From Weeksellaceae bacterium (lineage in GTDB: Bacteria > Bacteroidota > Bacteroidia > Flavobacteriales > Weeksellaceae): a stretch of 64,000 nt of DNA. Position 1 is the stretch's first letter. Every line of letters starts with the position of its first letter. Of the stretch, positions 35,416 to 43,509 are shown piece by piece. Both the position numbers and the translations under genes were made by a program. The notes beneath the pieces are model-generated. The model was not told the origin of the DNA, made no database searches, and saw nothing but the letters and a program-made list of their open reading frames with translations. The stretch lies in NCBI GenBank assembly GCA_019459455.1, contig JAIBEX010000019.1, positions 62,001-126,000 on the forward strand, given 5' to 3'.

Positions 35416-35860
35416 TTACAATTTCATTTTGGGCAGTTTCTGTTCCCAGAACCGGATTCGGGTTCTGGAGTTCATAGCTTACATTTTCATACATTTTCCT
35501 TATGCCGCACGCCGGGGAAACATATTCCGACTTTGTGCTGTAACTGACCCGAACTCTGGATTTGTTTCCCGCTTTTGAGGTGCTGATATAGAGGTCGGTA
35601 AAAGGGACATCTTCAACCCGTAAGGGAATTAGGAGTGAGTCAGTTTTCATAAAATTTTCAACTACTGCCACAGGTCCGCTACCGTAATCCACGTTTACAA
35701 AAATTGAATCCATGGTCCTCGGTTTGCCCGTCGCTTCGGTCTTGAATTTTATTTTCATCCTGGGCGTACCCTCACCTCCAACACAGATATCATCATCTGC
35801 CTGGCAGGAAACAAACAGCATTACTACCGAGAGTATGGTCAGAATGGATCTCATTATCAC
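35381..35860 (-). CDS. DUF6452 family lipoprotein
   Basis: The 159-residue product begins MIMRSILTILSVVMLFVSCQADDDIC, a lipoprotein signal with the acceptor Cys near residue 19, followed by a beta-rich domain (TPRMKIKFK, DSIFVNVDYG). It matches the DUF6452 family that accompanies DUF6048. The start overlaps the upstream protease stop by 4 nt, so the genes are likely co-transcribed. Function is unknown. Confidence 0.75.
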   Translation of the reverse strand: MIMRSILTILSVVMLFVSCQADDDICVGGEGTPRMKIKFKTEATGKPRTMDSIFVNVDYGSGPVAVVENFMKTDSLLIPLRVEDVPFTDLYISTSKAGNKSRVRVSYSTKSEYVSPACGIRKMYENVSYELQNPNPVLGTETAQNEIVNESKTHLFLLF

Positions 35861-38367
35861 CTAAGGGGATTGAGTGCTTTTTCCAGACGGAATACCAGAT
35901 CTTCATAATGGTATCTTGTAGTGGCATCTGTCGCAGATTTTGTCTTCAGTTCATTTTTCAGTTCATTCAGTGTACCGCGTACGATGGACTTCACGTCGGA
36001 ATTATCTGAAACCGTGACAGACCTTCCAAACCGTATTGTATTCGCAGCAGGTTTACTGTTTAGCAACGTCAGCATGGATTCCACGTAATTACGCTGGAGG
36101 TTTCTGCGGTAAAGGTCACTCTCACTGGTAAATACGGCGGTCTTAAGCTCACTCATATAGTCCGTAAGCTGATAAGCAGTCTTGTCCACGGCCTGGGACT
36201 GATACATCATCTGAAGGACATTATCACTTAAAATCCTGTTCAGTACTGAGTTCTGGAGTTTTTCGACCACTTCCACGGGTGATGCTCCTGTTTTTTCATA
36301 AATGTCATTATTCAGAAGCCATTTGGGTGTCTCAAAAATATTCTGTTTCAGGAAGTTCAATGCCGCTCTCTGATCTTCCTTCGCAACCACTTCGTATACG
36401 GCACCTGTCTGCTCAATTGTTTTTGGGGTCTCCATCTGGCCGCCGATGTATTTGGAAACGTGTCCCAGGTATCTCCCAAACTGTGCCGTAACCTGGTCGT
36501 ACATGGTACTGAGGTCGTCGTAATTTTCATTCGGTTTTGCCGTCCATTTGTCCAAATCATTGACAATCCGTTCCAGATTTTTTATTCCGTACGTTCCGGC
36601 AAGCATCGGATTATTGCCGATCTGCTCACTCTGCAGTCGAGGGTCAAACTGGTTACTCTCCGTACCAAACCAAAGTCTTTGATCTTTCAGTTTACCGATT
36701 ACCCATTTGTTCAGATGTTCTTTTTCGTTTTCCGGAGACGGGAACTGGTAAAAACGGCGGTATCCCCACTCAATTGCCCAATCGTCATAATCGCCAATAC
36801 GGGGCATGATCCCGCTGTCCGGAATCCGGTCTTCGGGCTGTGCCACATAATTAAAGCGGGCATAATCCATTATGGAAGGTGTGTGGCCGTTTTTCTCCAG
36901 CCATTTTTTATCTCTCAGTTTTTCTACCGGAACTGCGTTGCTTGCTATGAAATTATGTCTCAGTCCAATCGTATGTCCCACTTCGTGGGCGGAAACGAAA
37001 CGGATCAGTTCCCCCATCAGTTTATCATCAAAATCCAGGGTGCGGGCACGCGGATCATTTGGAGATGCCTGTATAAAATACCAGTTACGGAGCAGGTTCA
37101 TTACATTATGATACCAGTTAATGTGGCTTTCCAGGATTTCACCGGTCCTCGGGTCGGAGATTGAAGGTCCGGAAGCGTTCGGAACATCGGAAGGTTTATA
37201 AACGATTGCGGAAAAACGCGCATCTTCCAGACTCCATTCCGGATCGTCCTTAGCATTTGGAATCTTTGCATAGATCGCATTCTTAAAGCCCGCTTTCTCA
37301 AAAGCCTGCTGCCAATCGTTTACGCCCTGCATCAGATAAGGAATCCATTTCTTTGGTGTAGCGGGGTCTATATAAAATACAATCGGTTTGGCAGGTTCAA
37401 CCAGCTCCCCTCTTTTATACTTCTCCAAATCCTGAGGCTTTGGTTCCAGTCGCCACCTTTTAATAAGTGAAATTCTTTTCACACCCTGCGGATCCAGATC
37501 AAAATCGGTATAACCCACCGTAAAATAGCCTACGCGCGGATCATAGTATCGTGCCTGCATTTTATTTTCAGGCAGCAGGACCAGAGATGAATTGATTTCA
37601 ACCGTGTAGTTACCGCTTATTTCGGGCTTTTCAACTCCGGGTGGAAAGGTAATATTTCCTAAAGTCCTGGCAAAGGTCTTGGTTGTGTTGATTTCAATGT
37701 TATTTGGAAAGGACTTCACAAAGTTTACAAAAGATTTATCTTTCTGGAAAGCACCTACTTTGTACCCTTTCTTTACAGAAGGATCAAAGGAAACCAGCGT
37801 ATTATCGGCATTAATTAAATCGGTAATATCCACTACCGAAGATTTTTTGTCTTTTCCGAAAGCTTTGATTTCGAACGCATGGATAATGGACTGCATGTTG
37901 TTCCGCATGACCGAGTTATACATCTGCGAAGTGGAATCGGCAGCATAATCGGCATAAGAAATGGAGCGTACGAAAATCTTGTCCTGCGGGCCTTTCTCGA
38001 AAGAGATCAGGTTCTGGGCAATCTGGTCTCCCGCGTAGCCTGTTGTCCCCGAACGCATTCCGGCAGCAGCCTTGGTGAGACGGCTTACCAAAAGAAATTC
38101 TTTCTTCAGCGCACTGTCCGGGATTTCGAAAAAGTATTTGTCCTCCACCTTATGAACGGTAATGGCACCGGCATCGGTAACCGCCTTTGCAGTAATGACG
38201 TCTTTATATGGTTTTATCTTTTCCGGCTTTTTAACGCTGGCTGCTGAAGCAGGCAATTTCACATTGGCCGTGTCGGTCTTTCCTTTAACCGTGTCCTTTT
38301 CCTGAGCCGGAACAAGTGAAAAAGATGAAGTGAGGATTAAAACTAAAAGTATTCTTTTAAGGTTCAT
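35857..38367 (-). CDS. Zinc-dependent metalloprotease (DUF5117/DUF5118 family)
   Basis: The product (836 residues from ATG 38367) has a signal peptide (MNLKRILLVLILTSSFSLVPAQ), an N-terminal DUF5118/DUF5117 region with YDPRVGYFTVGYTDFD and FYIDPATPKKWIPYL, and the zinc site HEVGHTIGLRHNF (461-473). The zinc-binding HExxHxxGxxH is complete. No T9SS domain is seen, so it is probably periplasmic or outer-membrane associated rather than released. I chose ATG 38367 because the longer start places a non-signal-like stretch ahead of an obvious signal peptide. Confidence 0.88.
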   Translation of the reverse strand: MNLKRILLVLILTSSFSLVPAQEKDTVKGKTDTANVKLPASAASVKKPEKIKPYKDVITAKAVTDAGAITVHKVEDKYFFEIPDSALKKEFLLVSRLTKAAAGMRSGTTGYAGDQIAQNLISFEKGPQDKIFVRSISYADYAADSTSQMYNSVMRNNMQSIIHAFEIKAFGKDKKSSVVDITDLINADNTLVSFDPSVKKGYKVGAFQKDKSFVNFVKSFPNNIEINTTKTFARTLGNITFPPGVEKPEISGNYTVEINSSLVLLPENKMQARYYDPRVGYFTVGYTDFDLDPQGVKRISLIKRWRLEPKPQDLEKYKRGELVEPAKPIVFYIDPATPKKWIPYLMQGVNDWQQAFEKAGFKNAIYAKIPNAKDDPEWSLEDARFSAIVYKPSDVPNASGPSISDPRTGEILESHINWYHNVMNLLRNWYFIQASPNDPRARTLDFDDKLMGELIRFVSAHEVGHTIGLRHNFIASNAVPVEKLRDKKWLEKNGHTPSIMDYARFNYVAQPEDRIPDSGIMPRIGDYDDWAIEWGYRRFYQFPSPENEKEHLNKWVIGKLKDQRLWFGTESNQFDPRLQSEQIGNNPMLAGTYGIKNLERIVNDLDKWTAKPNENYDDLSTMYDQVTAQFGRYLGHVSKYIGGQMETPKTIEQTGAVYEVVAKEDQRAALNFLKQNIFETPKWLLNNDIYEKTGASPVEVVEKLQNSVLNRILSDNVLQMMYQSQAVDKTAYQLTDYMSELKTAVFTSESDLYRRNLQRNYVESMLTLLNSKPAANTIRFGRSVTVSDNSDVKSIVRGTLNELKNELKTKSATDATTRYHYEDLVFRLEKALNPLR

Positions 38368-38490
38368 AAGGGTTTTTAATTTGGCTAAAGATATATAAAA
38401 TTCATAAATACGCTGAGCGGATGATAAGCAGTAGCGGCCAGAAAACAAATTCGGTGCATAGCTTATTCTACAGCGTCTTCTTTTTCTCAG

Positions 38491-39903
38491 TTAAATCTTT
38501 TCAAGTAGCGCGATGTTCTCCACGTGGTGGGTCTGCGGAAACATATCTACCGGCAGGATTTTTACCAGTCTGTAATGATCCTTCATGAGCGCCAGGTCAC
38601 GTGCCTGAGTAGCAGAATTACAGCTCACATACACAATACGCTGTGGAGCCAATTTAAGGATCTGCTCCACCACCTTTTGGTGCATACCGTCGCGCGGCGG
38701 ATCCGTAATAAGCACATCTGCCGGCGGATGGTTGGCCAGGAAATCGTCATTGAAAATTTCCTTCATATCACCACAATAGAAAGTGCAGTTGGAAAGCCCG
38801 TTCAATTCGGCATGTTCCTTTGCTGCGGCAATGGCTTCGGGAACCGATTCAATACCGATCACCTGCTTTGCGTTACGTGCAACATATTGGGCAATGGTGC
38901 CTGTACCGGTGTAAAGGTCATAAACTACCTCGTGTCCCTGCAGGTCTGCAAACTCCAGAGTCTTGCGGTACAGCTCGAGTGCCTGCCGGTAATTGGTCTG
39001 GAAAAAGGATTTTGGTCCTATCTTGAACTTCAGGCCGTCCATTTCTTCCATTATAAAGCCATCGCCGGAATAGGTTACCACTTCCTGGTCATAGATGGAG
39101 TCATTCTGTTTGCTGTTTATGGTATAGACCAACGTTTTAATCTGTGGAAATTCCTTAAGCATATATTCAAACAATTTCTCACGGTTTTCCTTTTCCTCCC
39201 GGAAGAGCTGGAAAAGAACCATCCAGTCGCCCATGGAATTCTGGCGCAGCATTAAAGTCCGAAGAAAGCCCTGCTGACTTTTTACATCAAAAAACTCAAG
39301 CCCGTTGGCCACCGCATAGTTGCGAACTGCGAGTCGGATGTCGTTGGAAGGTGCTTCCTGCAGCCAACATTCCTTAAGGTCCAGGATTTTGCTCCACATG
39401 CCAGGAATATGGAAGCCGAGGGCATCGCGGCTTCCGAAATTCTCTTCAGAACTTATTTCATATTGGGTAAGCCAGCGCGCATTGGAAAAAGAGAACTCCA
39501 TTTTGTTGCGGTAAAAGTATTGCTCCGCACTTCCCAGGATGGGCAGGGTTTCAAAATCCTCGAGCCCACCAATCCTTTTTATATGGTTGAAGACCTCGTC
39601 CTGCTTAATGTCCAGCTGTTTTTCGTAGGACAGGTTTTGCCACTTGCAGCCACCACATACGCCGAAATGGATACACTTGGGCTCCACGCGGAAAGGTGAG
39701 CGTTCCAGTATTTCCACGGTTTCGGCTTCAAAATAGTTGGATTTCGCTTTCTTCACGCGGGCATTTACACGGTCGCCGGGGACTGCTCCCGACACGAGCA
39801 CGGTTTTGCCTTCGGCGGTACGGCCCACGGCTACACCTTTGGCACCTGCGGAAACAAGCTGAATATTTTCGAGGATCTGATTTTTTCTTCTGTTTTTAGA
39901 CAT
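38491..39903 (-). CDS. rlmD: 23S rRNA (uracil-1939-C5)-methyltransferase
   Basis: RlmD methylates U1939 of 23S rRNA using S-adenosylmethionine. The 470-residue product has an N-terminal TRAM domain (about 10-68), iron-sulfur cysteines Cys77, Cys83 and Cys86 (CIHFGVCGGCKWQN), a SAM-binding YDLYTGTGTIAQYVA motif, and the nucleophile Cys428 in VYVSCNSATQARD. The related RlmCD/RumB enzymes share these motifs, so the exact uridine is by family. Its start is only 4 nt from a -7 promoter element. Confidence 0.9.
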   Translation of the reverse strand: MSKNRRKNQILENIQLVSAGAKGVAVGRTAEGKTVLVSGAVPGDRVNARVKKAKSNYFEAETVEILERSPFRVEPKCIHFGVCGGCKWQNLSYEKQLDIKQDEVFNHIKRIGGLEDFETLPILGSAEQYFYRNKMEFSFSNARWLTQYEISSEENFGSRDALGFHIPGMWSKILDLKECWLQEAPSNDIRLAVRNYAVANGLEFFDVKSQQGFLRTLMLRQNSMGDWMVLFQLFREEKENREKLFEYMLKEFPQIKTLVYTINSKQNDSIYDQEVVTYSGDGFIMEEMDGLKFKIGPKSFFQTNYRQALELYRKTLEFADLQGHEVVYDLYTGTGTIAQYVARNAKQVIGIESVPEAIAAAKEHAELNGLSNCTFYCGDMKEIFNDDFLANHPPADVLITDPPRDGMHQKVVEQILKLAPQRIVYVSCNSATQARDLALMKDHYRLVKILPVDMFPQTHHVENIALLEKI

Positions 39904-39907
39904 GCTG

Positions 39908-39915
39908 CAAAAGTA
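39908..39915 (-). promoter_or_regulatory. -7 promoter element abutting rlmD start
   Basis: The minus strand reads TACTTTTG (39915-39908), a full TAnnTTTG match, and the ATG begins at 39903. Transcription would start at or within a few bases of the ATG. Confidence 0.5.
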
Positions 39916-39923
39916 CGCTTTTG

Positions 39924-39952
39924 CAATAAAAAAACCGCCGGGTGGCGGTTTT
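39924..39952 (-). terminator. Terminator between the 40-kb orphan gene and rlmD
   Basis: Stem AAAACCGCC/GGCGGTTTT (39931-39939 with 39944-39952) with a 4-nt loop. On the minus strand seven T follow. It would end transcripts from the orphan gene at 40064-40954. Confidence 0.8.
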
Positions 39953-40000
39953 GAATTTATTGTTTGGTTGAGAATGGACTTATCGTAAAATTAAATAAAA

Positions 40001-40063
40001 TCACGGAGTACAAATCCACGACATCGGACTCAGGCTGGGTCACAAATCCGCGACATAGGGGTT
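40001..40063 (-). repeat. REP-like repeat copies, left side of the orphan gene
   Basis: Two minus-strand copies of a roughly 25-bp element lie here. One reads CCGATGTCGTGGATTTGTAC (40027-40008) and the other CCTATGTCGCGGATTTGTGA (40059-40040). They match plus-strand copies at 41030-41078 and 41301-41326, so the orphan gene is bracketed by inverted copies. Confidence 0.65.
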
Positions 40064-40954
40064 TTAGTTTACTTCTGAATGTTCTGCATTAAATTTTTTA
40101 AGCCTTTCCAATGCTTCATCAAAACCATCTGGCATAATCAACTTACCTACATCAGTGTACGTCTTTTTTGATCCGTCAAAATACTCAATTGATAAGGATA
40201 CGATACGACCGGTGTGAAAAGAATCATCGCTCCAAATGGTCTCAAACAACCAGGAAGCCCCACTCTGTGGTTCCACTGGACCTACGCCCCGAATTACTTT
40301 TGTTAATCCGCCTGAAAGCGTATAAACCCGGTCTTTAACTGCATTAAGACCTGCCACGGTAAAACTTGCATATTTGATCCTTTTATTTGAATTATTATAC
40401 AGTTCTACCGAGAAACCAACAAAATATTCACCAGGGAAAGAAAAATTAGTAATGACTACAGAATTTTTTAAAACCGCGCCACCATCGTCCAAAACTGCTT
40501 TGTCCTCCTGAATTATTTCATAATCAGTCTCCAGTTTTACTTTTTGTTTACTGCTTTCCACTGCTTTCTCTACTTGGAGTATGTGCTCTTTTTTTTCAGT
40601 AGGAGTTAACTTGCTGAAATACACCTTGGCCATATCATCATTTTTTTTCTCCGAAATAACGGTAGCATTAGAAACGGTGGTATAGAGCGTCTGATGCCCA
40701 TCATATAATTTGTAATAAAAACGAGGAGAAACACCGTCGTGGCAGAGAATATAATCTTCTAGAACAAAAACATCTGGATCAAAAAAATCAGGTCTCAACA
40801 ACACTTCTCCCTCAAGCCGGCACTTGTCGGTAATGTATTTACCATATTTAGCCTCAGTAGCTTTTACTAAATATACTTCTGCAGTAAACTTTTGTTCTTG
40901 TGCTTGCAGAAACGACCAAACAAGGAATGGCACAGTCAATAAAATTTTTTTCAT
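40064..40954 (-). CDS. Exported orphan protein of unknown function
   Basis: The product (296 residues from ATG 40954) has a signal peptide (MKKILLTVPFLVWSFLQAQEQ). Two parts can be seen: an N-terminal half with a lysine-rich helical stretch (KKEHILQVEKAVESSKQKVKLE) and a C-terminal beta-sandwich with EYFVGFSVELYNNSNKRIKY, RGVGPVEPQSGASW and RIVSLSIEYFDGSKKTY. I do not recognise the family. ATG 40954 is chosen because the longer frame runs through the repeat-rich upstream region. It is the only gene between rlmD and the repeats and is bracketed by inverted repeat copies, which may mark an inserted segment. Confidence 0.7.
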   Translation of the reverse strand: MKKILLTVPFLVWSFLQAQEQKFTAEVYLVKATEAKYGKYITDKCRLEGEVLLRPDFFDPDVFVLEDYILCHDGVSPRFYYKLYDGHQTLYTTVSNATVISEKKNDDMAKVYFSKLTPTEKKEHILQVEKAVESSKQKVKLETDYEIIQEDKAVLDDGGAVLKNSVVITNFSFPGEYFVGFSVELYNNSNKRIKYASFTVAGLNAVKDRVYTLSGGLTKVIRGVGPVEPQSGASWLFETIWSDDSFHTGRIVSLSIEYFDGSKKTYTDVGKLIMPDGFDEALERLKKFNAEHSEVN

Positions 40955-41029
40955 CGTTATATTTTCCTCAAATATAACAAAAGGAGCGTTATAGATTTTA
41001 GGCATATAAAAGTGGCAAATATTTACCAG

Positions 41030-41078
41030 ATGTAGCGCATTTGTAATCCATGAACCCCATGTCGCGGACTTGCATCCA
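41030..41078 (+). repeat. REP-like repeat copies, right side of the orphan gene
   Basis: Two plus-strand copies: AGATGTAGCGCATTTGTAAT (41029-41048) and CCATGTCGCGGACTTGCATC (41057-41076). They run directly into the 21-bp tandem repeat. Together with the left copies they fit the consensus GATGTCGCGSATTTGTAATCC. Confidence 0.65.
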
Positions 41079-41204
41079 GAAATGAATCCGCACCTTACAG
41101 AAATCATTCCGCAACCTTAGGAAATGGCTCCGCAACCTTTAGAAATCATTCCGCAACTGTTAGAAATGGTCCCGCAACTGCAGGAAATGACAAAACAACA
41201 TTGC
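41079..41204 (+). repeat. 21-bp tandem repeat, six units
   Basis: Units start at exactly 41079, 41100, 41121, 41142, 41163 and 41184. The consensus is GAAATSRTTCCGCAACCTTA and the last unit is degenerate. In one frame each unit reads seven codons like E-I-I-P-Q-P-L, but unit 2 ends in TAG. Nothing else is seen in the 400-nt gap 40955-41354 apart from the repeats and a 25-codon ORF at 41281-41358. Confidence 0.8.
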
Positions 41205-41300
41205 GCGTCCATTTAATTGAGTGATAATTTGTTTCTTTCTCCATTTATTTATAATTTTTTACAATAAAATACAAATAAAGATGGCAAACCCAGAAACTCC

Positions 41301-41326
41301 CGATGTCGCGCATTTGGAATCCGTGG
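41301..41326 (+). repeat. REP-like repeat copy
   Basis: CGATGTCGCGCATTTGGAAT (41301-41320) and the following CCGTGG match the other copies; with the minus-strand copy at 40027-40002 it agrees at about 22 of 26 positions. Confidence 0.6.
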
Positions 41327-41354
41327 CCATTTCGCCAGCAGTCCAGGACTATAT

Positions 41355-41660
41355 TTAATTATGTCCTACCAACTGATCGCGCTGAACTAAATAAATAATA
41401 CTCACTAAACTTCCAAAACAAAATATCCCTATAACCCATAATAACGAATTTCTGAAGGAATGTTTAATGATATCGTAAAGTACAGCTAACCACACCAGTA
41501 AACCCGGAATTATACCTATTGTCAGAAGAAAATTTGCAGTGAAAGGTCCGAAGCTGATGTGGGTGATTTTGAGCCAGGCACCCATTAAAACGGTAAGAAA
41601 ACTTAGAACCGCAACAACAAGCAGTATTTTACGGTCAATAATCATGGGTGAAGGTCTCAT
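41355..41660 (-). CDS. Small membrane protein resembling the GldL N-terminus
   Basis: The product (101 residues from ATG 41660; a TTG at 41678 or ATG 41645 are alternatives) has three membrane segments: LLVVAVLSFLTVLMGAW, FLLTIGIIPGLLVWLAVLY and LLWVIGIFCFGSLVSIIYL. The GAWLKITHISFGPFTANFLLTIGI segment resembles the first two membrane helices of GldL, the T9SS/gliding motor protein, but the long cytoplasmic region of GldL is absent. It is more likely a small relative than GldL itself. Function is unknown. Confidence 0.6.
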   Translation of the reverse strand: MRPSPMIIDRKILLVVAVLSFLTVLMGAWLKITHISFGPFTANFLLTIGIIPGLLVWLAVLYDIIKHSFRNSLLWVIGIFCFGSLVSIIYLVQRDQLVGHN

Positions 41661-41756
41661 AGGTAAAAGTTTGGTCAACGATTTATTAAAACAGCAGTTC
41701 AGTAGAAATTTAACCGAGGCATCTATATATTATCTCGATGACCTCATTTTGTATAA

Positions 41757-41789
41757 AATTAAAAAAACCTTGCCAACTGACAAGGTTTT
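41757..41789 (-). terminator. Terminator of the thioredoxin-fold lipoprotein gene
   Basis: Stem AAAACCTTG/CAAGGTTTT (41764-41772 with 41781-41789); on the minus strand it is followed by TTT and an AT-rich tract. It lies 18 nt after the stop. Confidence 0.8.
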
Positions 41790-41807
41790 AAATGTATGTT
41801 CTGTTTA

Positions 41808-43376
41808 TTACTTCGCTGCTGCGGTATCGGCAGGTGCAGGCTGCGGAGCCAAAAGGTCATTCTGCAATGAGGCCTCCGGTGCTACCTGCGGTGCCTTCAA
41901 GCCGGATAACTGATCCAACAGTTCTACAAGTTCCGGATCGCCCAAATTAAAGAAGTTCCGTCCCGCAATCTTGCCGTCTTTATCAAGAACAAGGAAACTT
42001 GGAGTCAGTTTGAAACCGTAGATGCCGTACTTCTTGGCAAAATCAGAATTCAGGCCGCCTTCCGCATACACATTGGTTCCGGGGATGCCTTTCAGCATCG
42101 CACTGCTGGTCTTGTTAAACTGCTCTTTGGTATCATCAAAATTCACGAAGGTGAAATTCATTTTCTGTTTGTAGAAATCCACCACCTGACGAAGGATTGG
42201 AACGGTAGATTCCGTAATATAAGGCGTCCATGAAGAGTAGAACATCATTACCGTTGGTTTCCCTTTACTCTCGGTAAGTTTGTAGGCCTTACCGTCCTGC
42301 TTTATAAGCGCAGCTTCCGGAGCTGCTTCACCTTTTTTCAGACCGGTAAGCACAAACTGTACTTTTTTCAGGTCTTTTTTGATGGTTTCATCCTTGATGT
42401 CCTTATCGATGATCACTGCCAACTTATCGTTCGTCTCTTTTGTTGCAGACGGATTGATGTCCGACTGTGCCATTACGAAGGCGAGAAGATAGTCTTTCGC
42501 AATTAGGGAAAGGTCCTTTCTCTGCTTCAGGTAGCTGCTGAACACTTCGGAAGTGATTAAACCCGTTTTACCCTGGGTCTGCGCAGTGGCATACTTCTGG
42601 AAATCCTCGCTCATTTTACCCAAAAGGTAGTTGCGGTATAGTGGATGCTCCTTCACCATTTTATCCTTGTCCTCCTGAAGTTTGAGTTCATAATCCTTCA
42701 GGGCTTTTGAATTTGCGAAAGCCGGGTTTGCCGTCATCTGCTTGCGGTACATTTCGTACTGTGGGATGATGGACATGATACCAGTCCTGACATCATTTTT
42801 CTTCCACGACACCACTTCTTTATCGGCGCCGGTTTTCTTCGCCACGTCGTCTATATTTTTTTCCAGGTCGGACTGTATTTTCTGTAATGCTTTCAGAAAA
42901 GTAGGCTCATCTTTTCCCATATTATCCTGCATGTTCACCTTCTGGGTGTATTCCGTCATGTGTTTCTGAGTCTGCTGCAGGAAGTCGTTGTTTCCTTTTG
43001 CATCACCTGTAATGGTGTACTCGCCTGGGAAAGTCGCTGCGTTACCCGAGATATTGAGGCTTTGGCCGCTTTTCAGATAAATCAGGTTCTGCTTTCCCGC
43101 ATAGGAAATCACGTACATGCCACTTCTCGGCGCGTCAAAATTACCTTTGAAATTACCGTCTTTGTCCAAACCAATGTTAATGATCGGCAAGGTGGCCACT
43201 CCCGAGGCTTCGGTGAATTCTATTCTTTCCAAAGGCGATCCGCCGGTCACTTTACCGGTTACTTCTACCTTCTTGGAACAGGACACGGCAAGCATGGCTA
43301 CTAAAATCAAAACCAGGTACTTGCTAACGGACCTCAGCATGTTTTGCTGCAATGCGTGAATCTTCAATTTCTTCAT
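41808..43376 (-). CDS. TlpA-like thioredoxin-fold lipoprotein lacking CxxC
   Basis: The 522-residue product carries a lipoprotein signal ending LAVSCSKK (ATG 43340 gives a more typical length; 43376 is the longer start). An N-terminal DUF4369-like beta domain (about 38-140), a helical middle region and a C-terminal AhpC/TSA-thioredoxin domain (about 365-490) follow. The thioredoxin domain keeps the fold markers KPTVMMFYSSW and the cis-Pro loop KLTPSFLVLD, but the active-site position reads WTPY rather than WCxxC. It therefore cannot act as an ordinary disulfide reductase. It is probably anchored in the periplasm; a binding or chaperone role is inferred. Confidence 0.82.
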   Translation of the reverse strand: MKKLKIHALQQNMLRSVSKYLVLILVAMLAVSCSKKVEVTGKVTGGSPLERIEFTEASGVATLPIINIGLDKDGNFKGNFDAPRSGMYVISYAGKQNLIYLKSGQSLNISGNAATFPGEYTITGDAKGNNDFLQQTQKHMTEYTQKVNMQDNMGKDEPTFLKALQKIQSDLEKNIDDVAKKTGADKEVVSWKKNDVRTGIMSIIPQYEMYRKQMTANPAFANSKALKDYELKLQEDKDKMVKEHPLYRNYLLGKMSEDFQKYATAQTQGKTGLITSEVFSSYLKQRKDLSLIAKDYLLAFVMAQSDINPSATKETNDKLAVIIDKDIKDETIKKDLKKVQFVLTGLKKGEAAPEAALIKQDGKAYKLTESKGKPTVMMFYSSWTPYITESTVPILRQVVDFYKQKMNFTFVNFDDTKEQFNKTSSAMLKGIPGTNVYAEGGLNSDFAKKYGIYGFKLTPSFLVLDKDGKIAGRNFFNLGDPELVELLDQLSGLKAPQVAPEASLQNDLLAPQPAPADTAAAK

Positions 43377-43460
43377 TATATATTAAATTTGGGCAAAAAT
43401 AAACTTTTGAAGCTTTTAAATAAAATTAAATTTCAGAAATTGTGATTGTTTAACAAGAGA

Positions 43461-43488
43461 AAACCGCCTTCTGATATGAAAACGGTCT
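43461..43488 (-). terminator. Possible weak terminator after sdhB
   Basis: Minus strand AGACCG pairs with CGGTTT (43488-43483 with 43466-43461) and is followed by TTCTC. The stem is short, so support is limited. Confidence 0.4.
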
Positions 43489-43509
43489 TAATATAATGTT
43501 TTAAAACTT

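Noticed and set aside
36460-37164. Plus-strand open frame of 234 codons opposite the DUF5117-type protease
   Set aside because: The minus-strand frame has the complete zinc motif and signal peptide; the antisense frame is a composition effect.
38524-39255. Plus-strand open frame of 243 codons opposite rlmD
   Set aside because: rlmD motifs are complete on the minus strand and the antisense frame shows no recognisable feature.
41079-41204. CRISPR array
   Set aside because: The 21-bp units are back to back with no spacers, and no cas gene is in the window.
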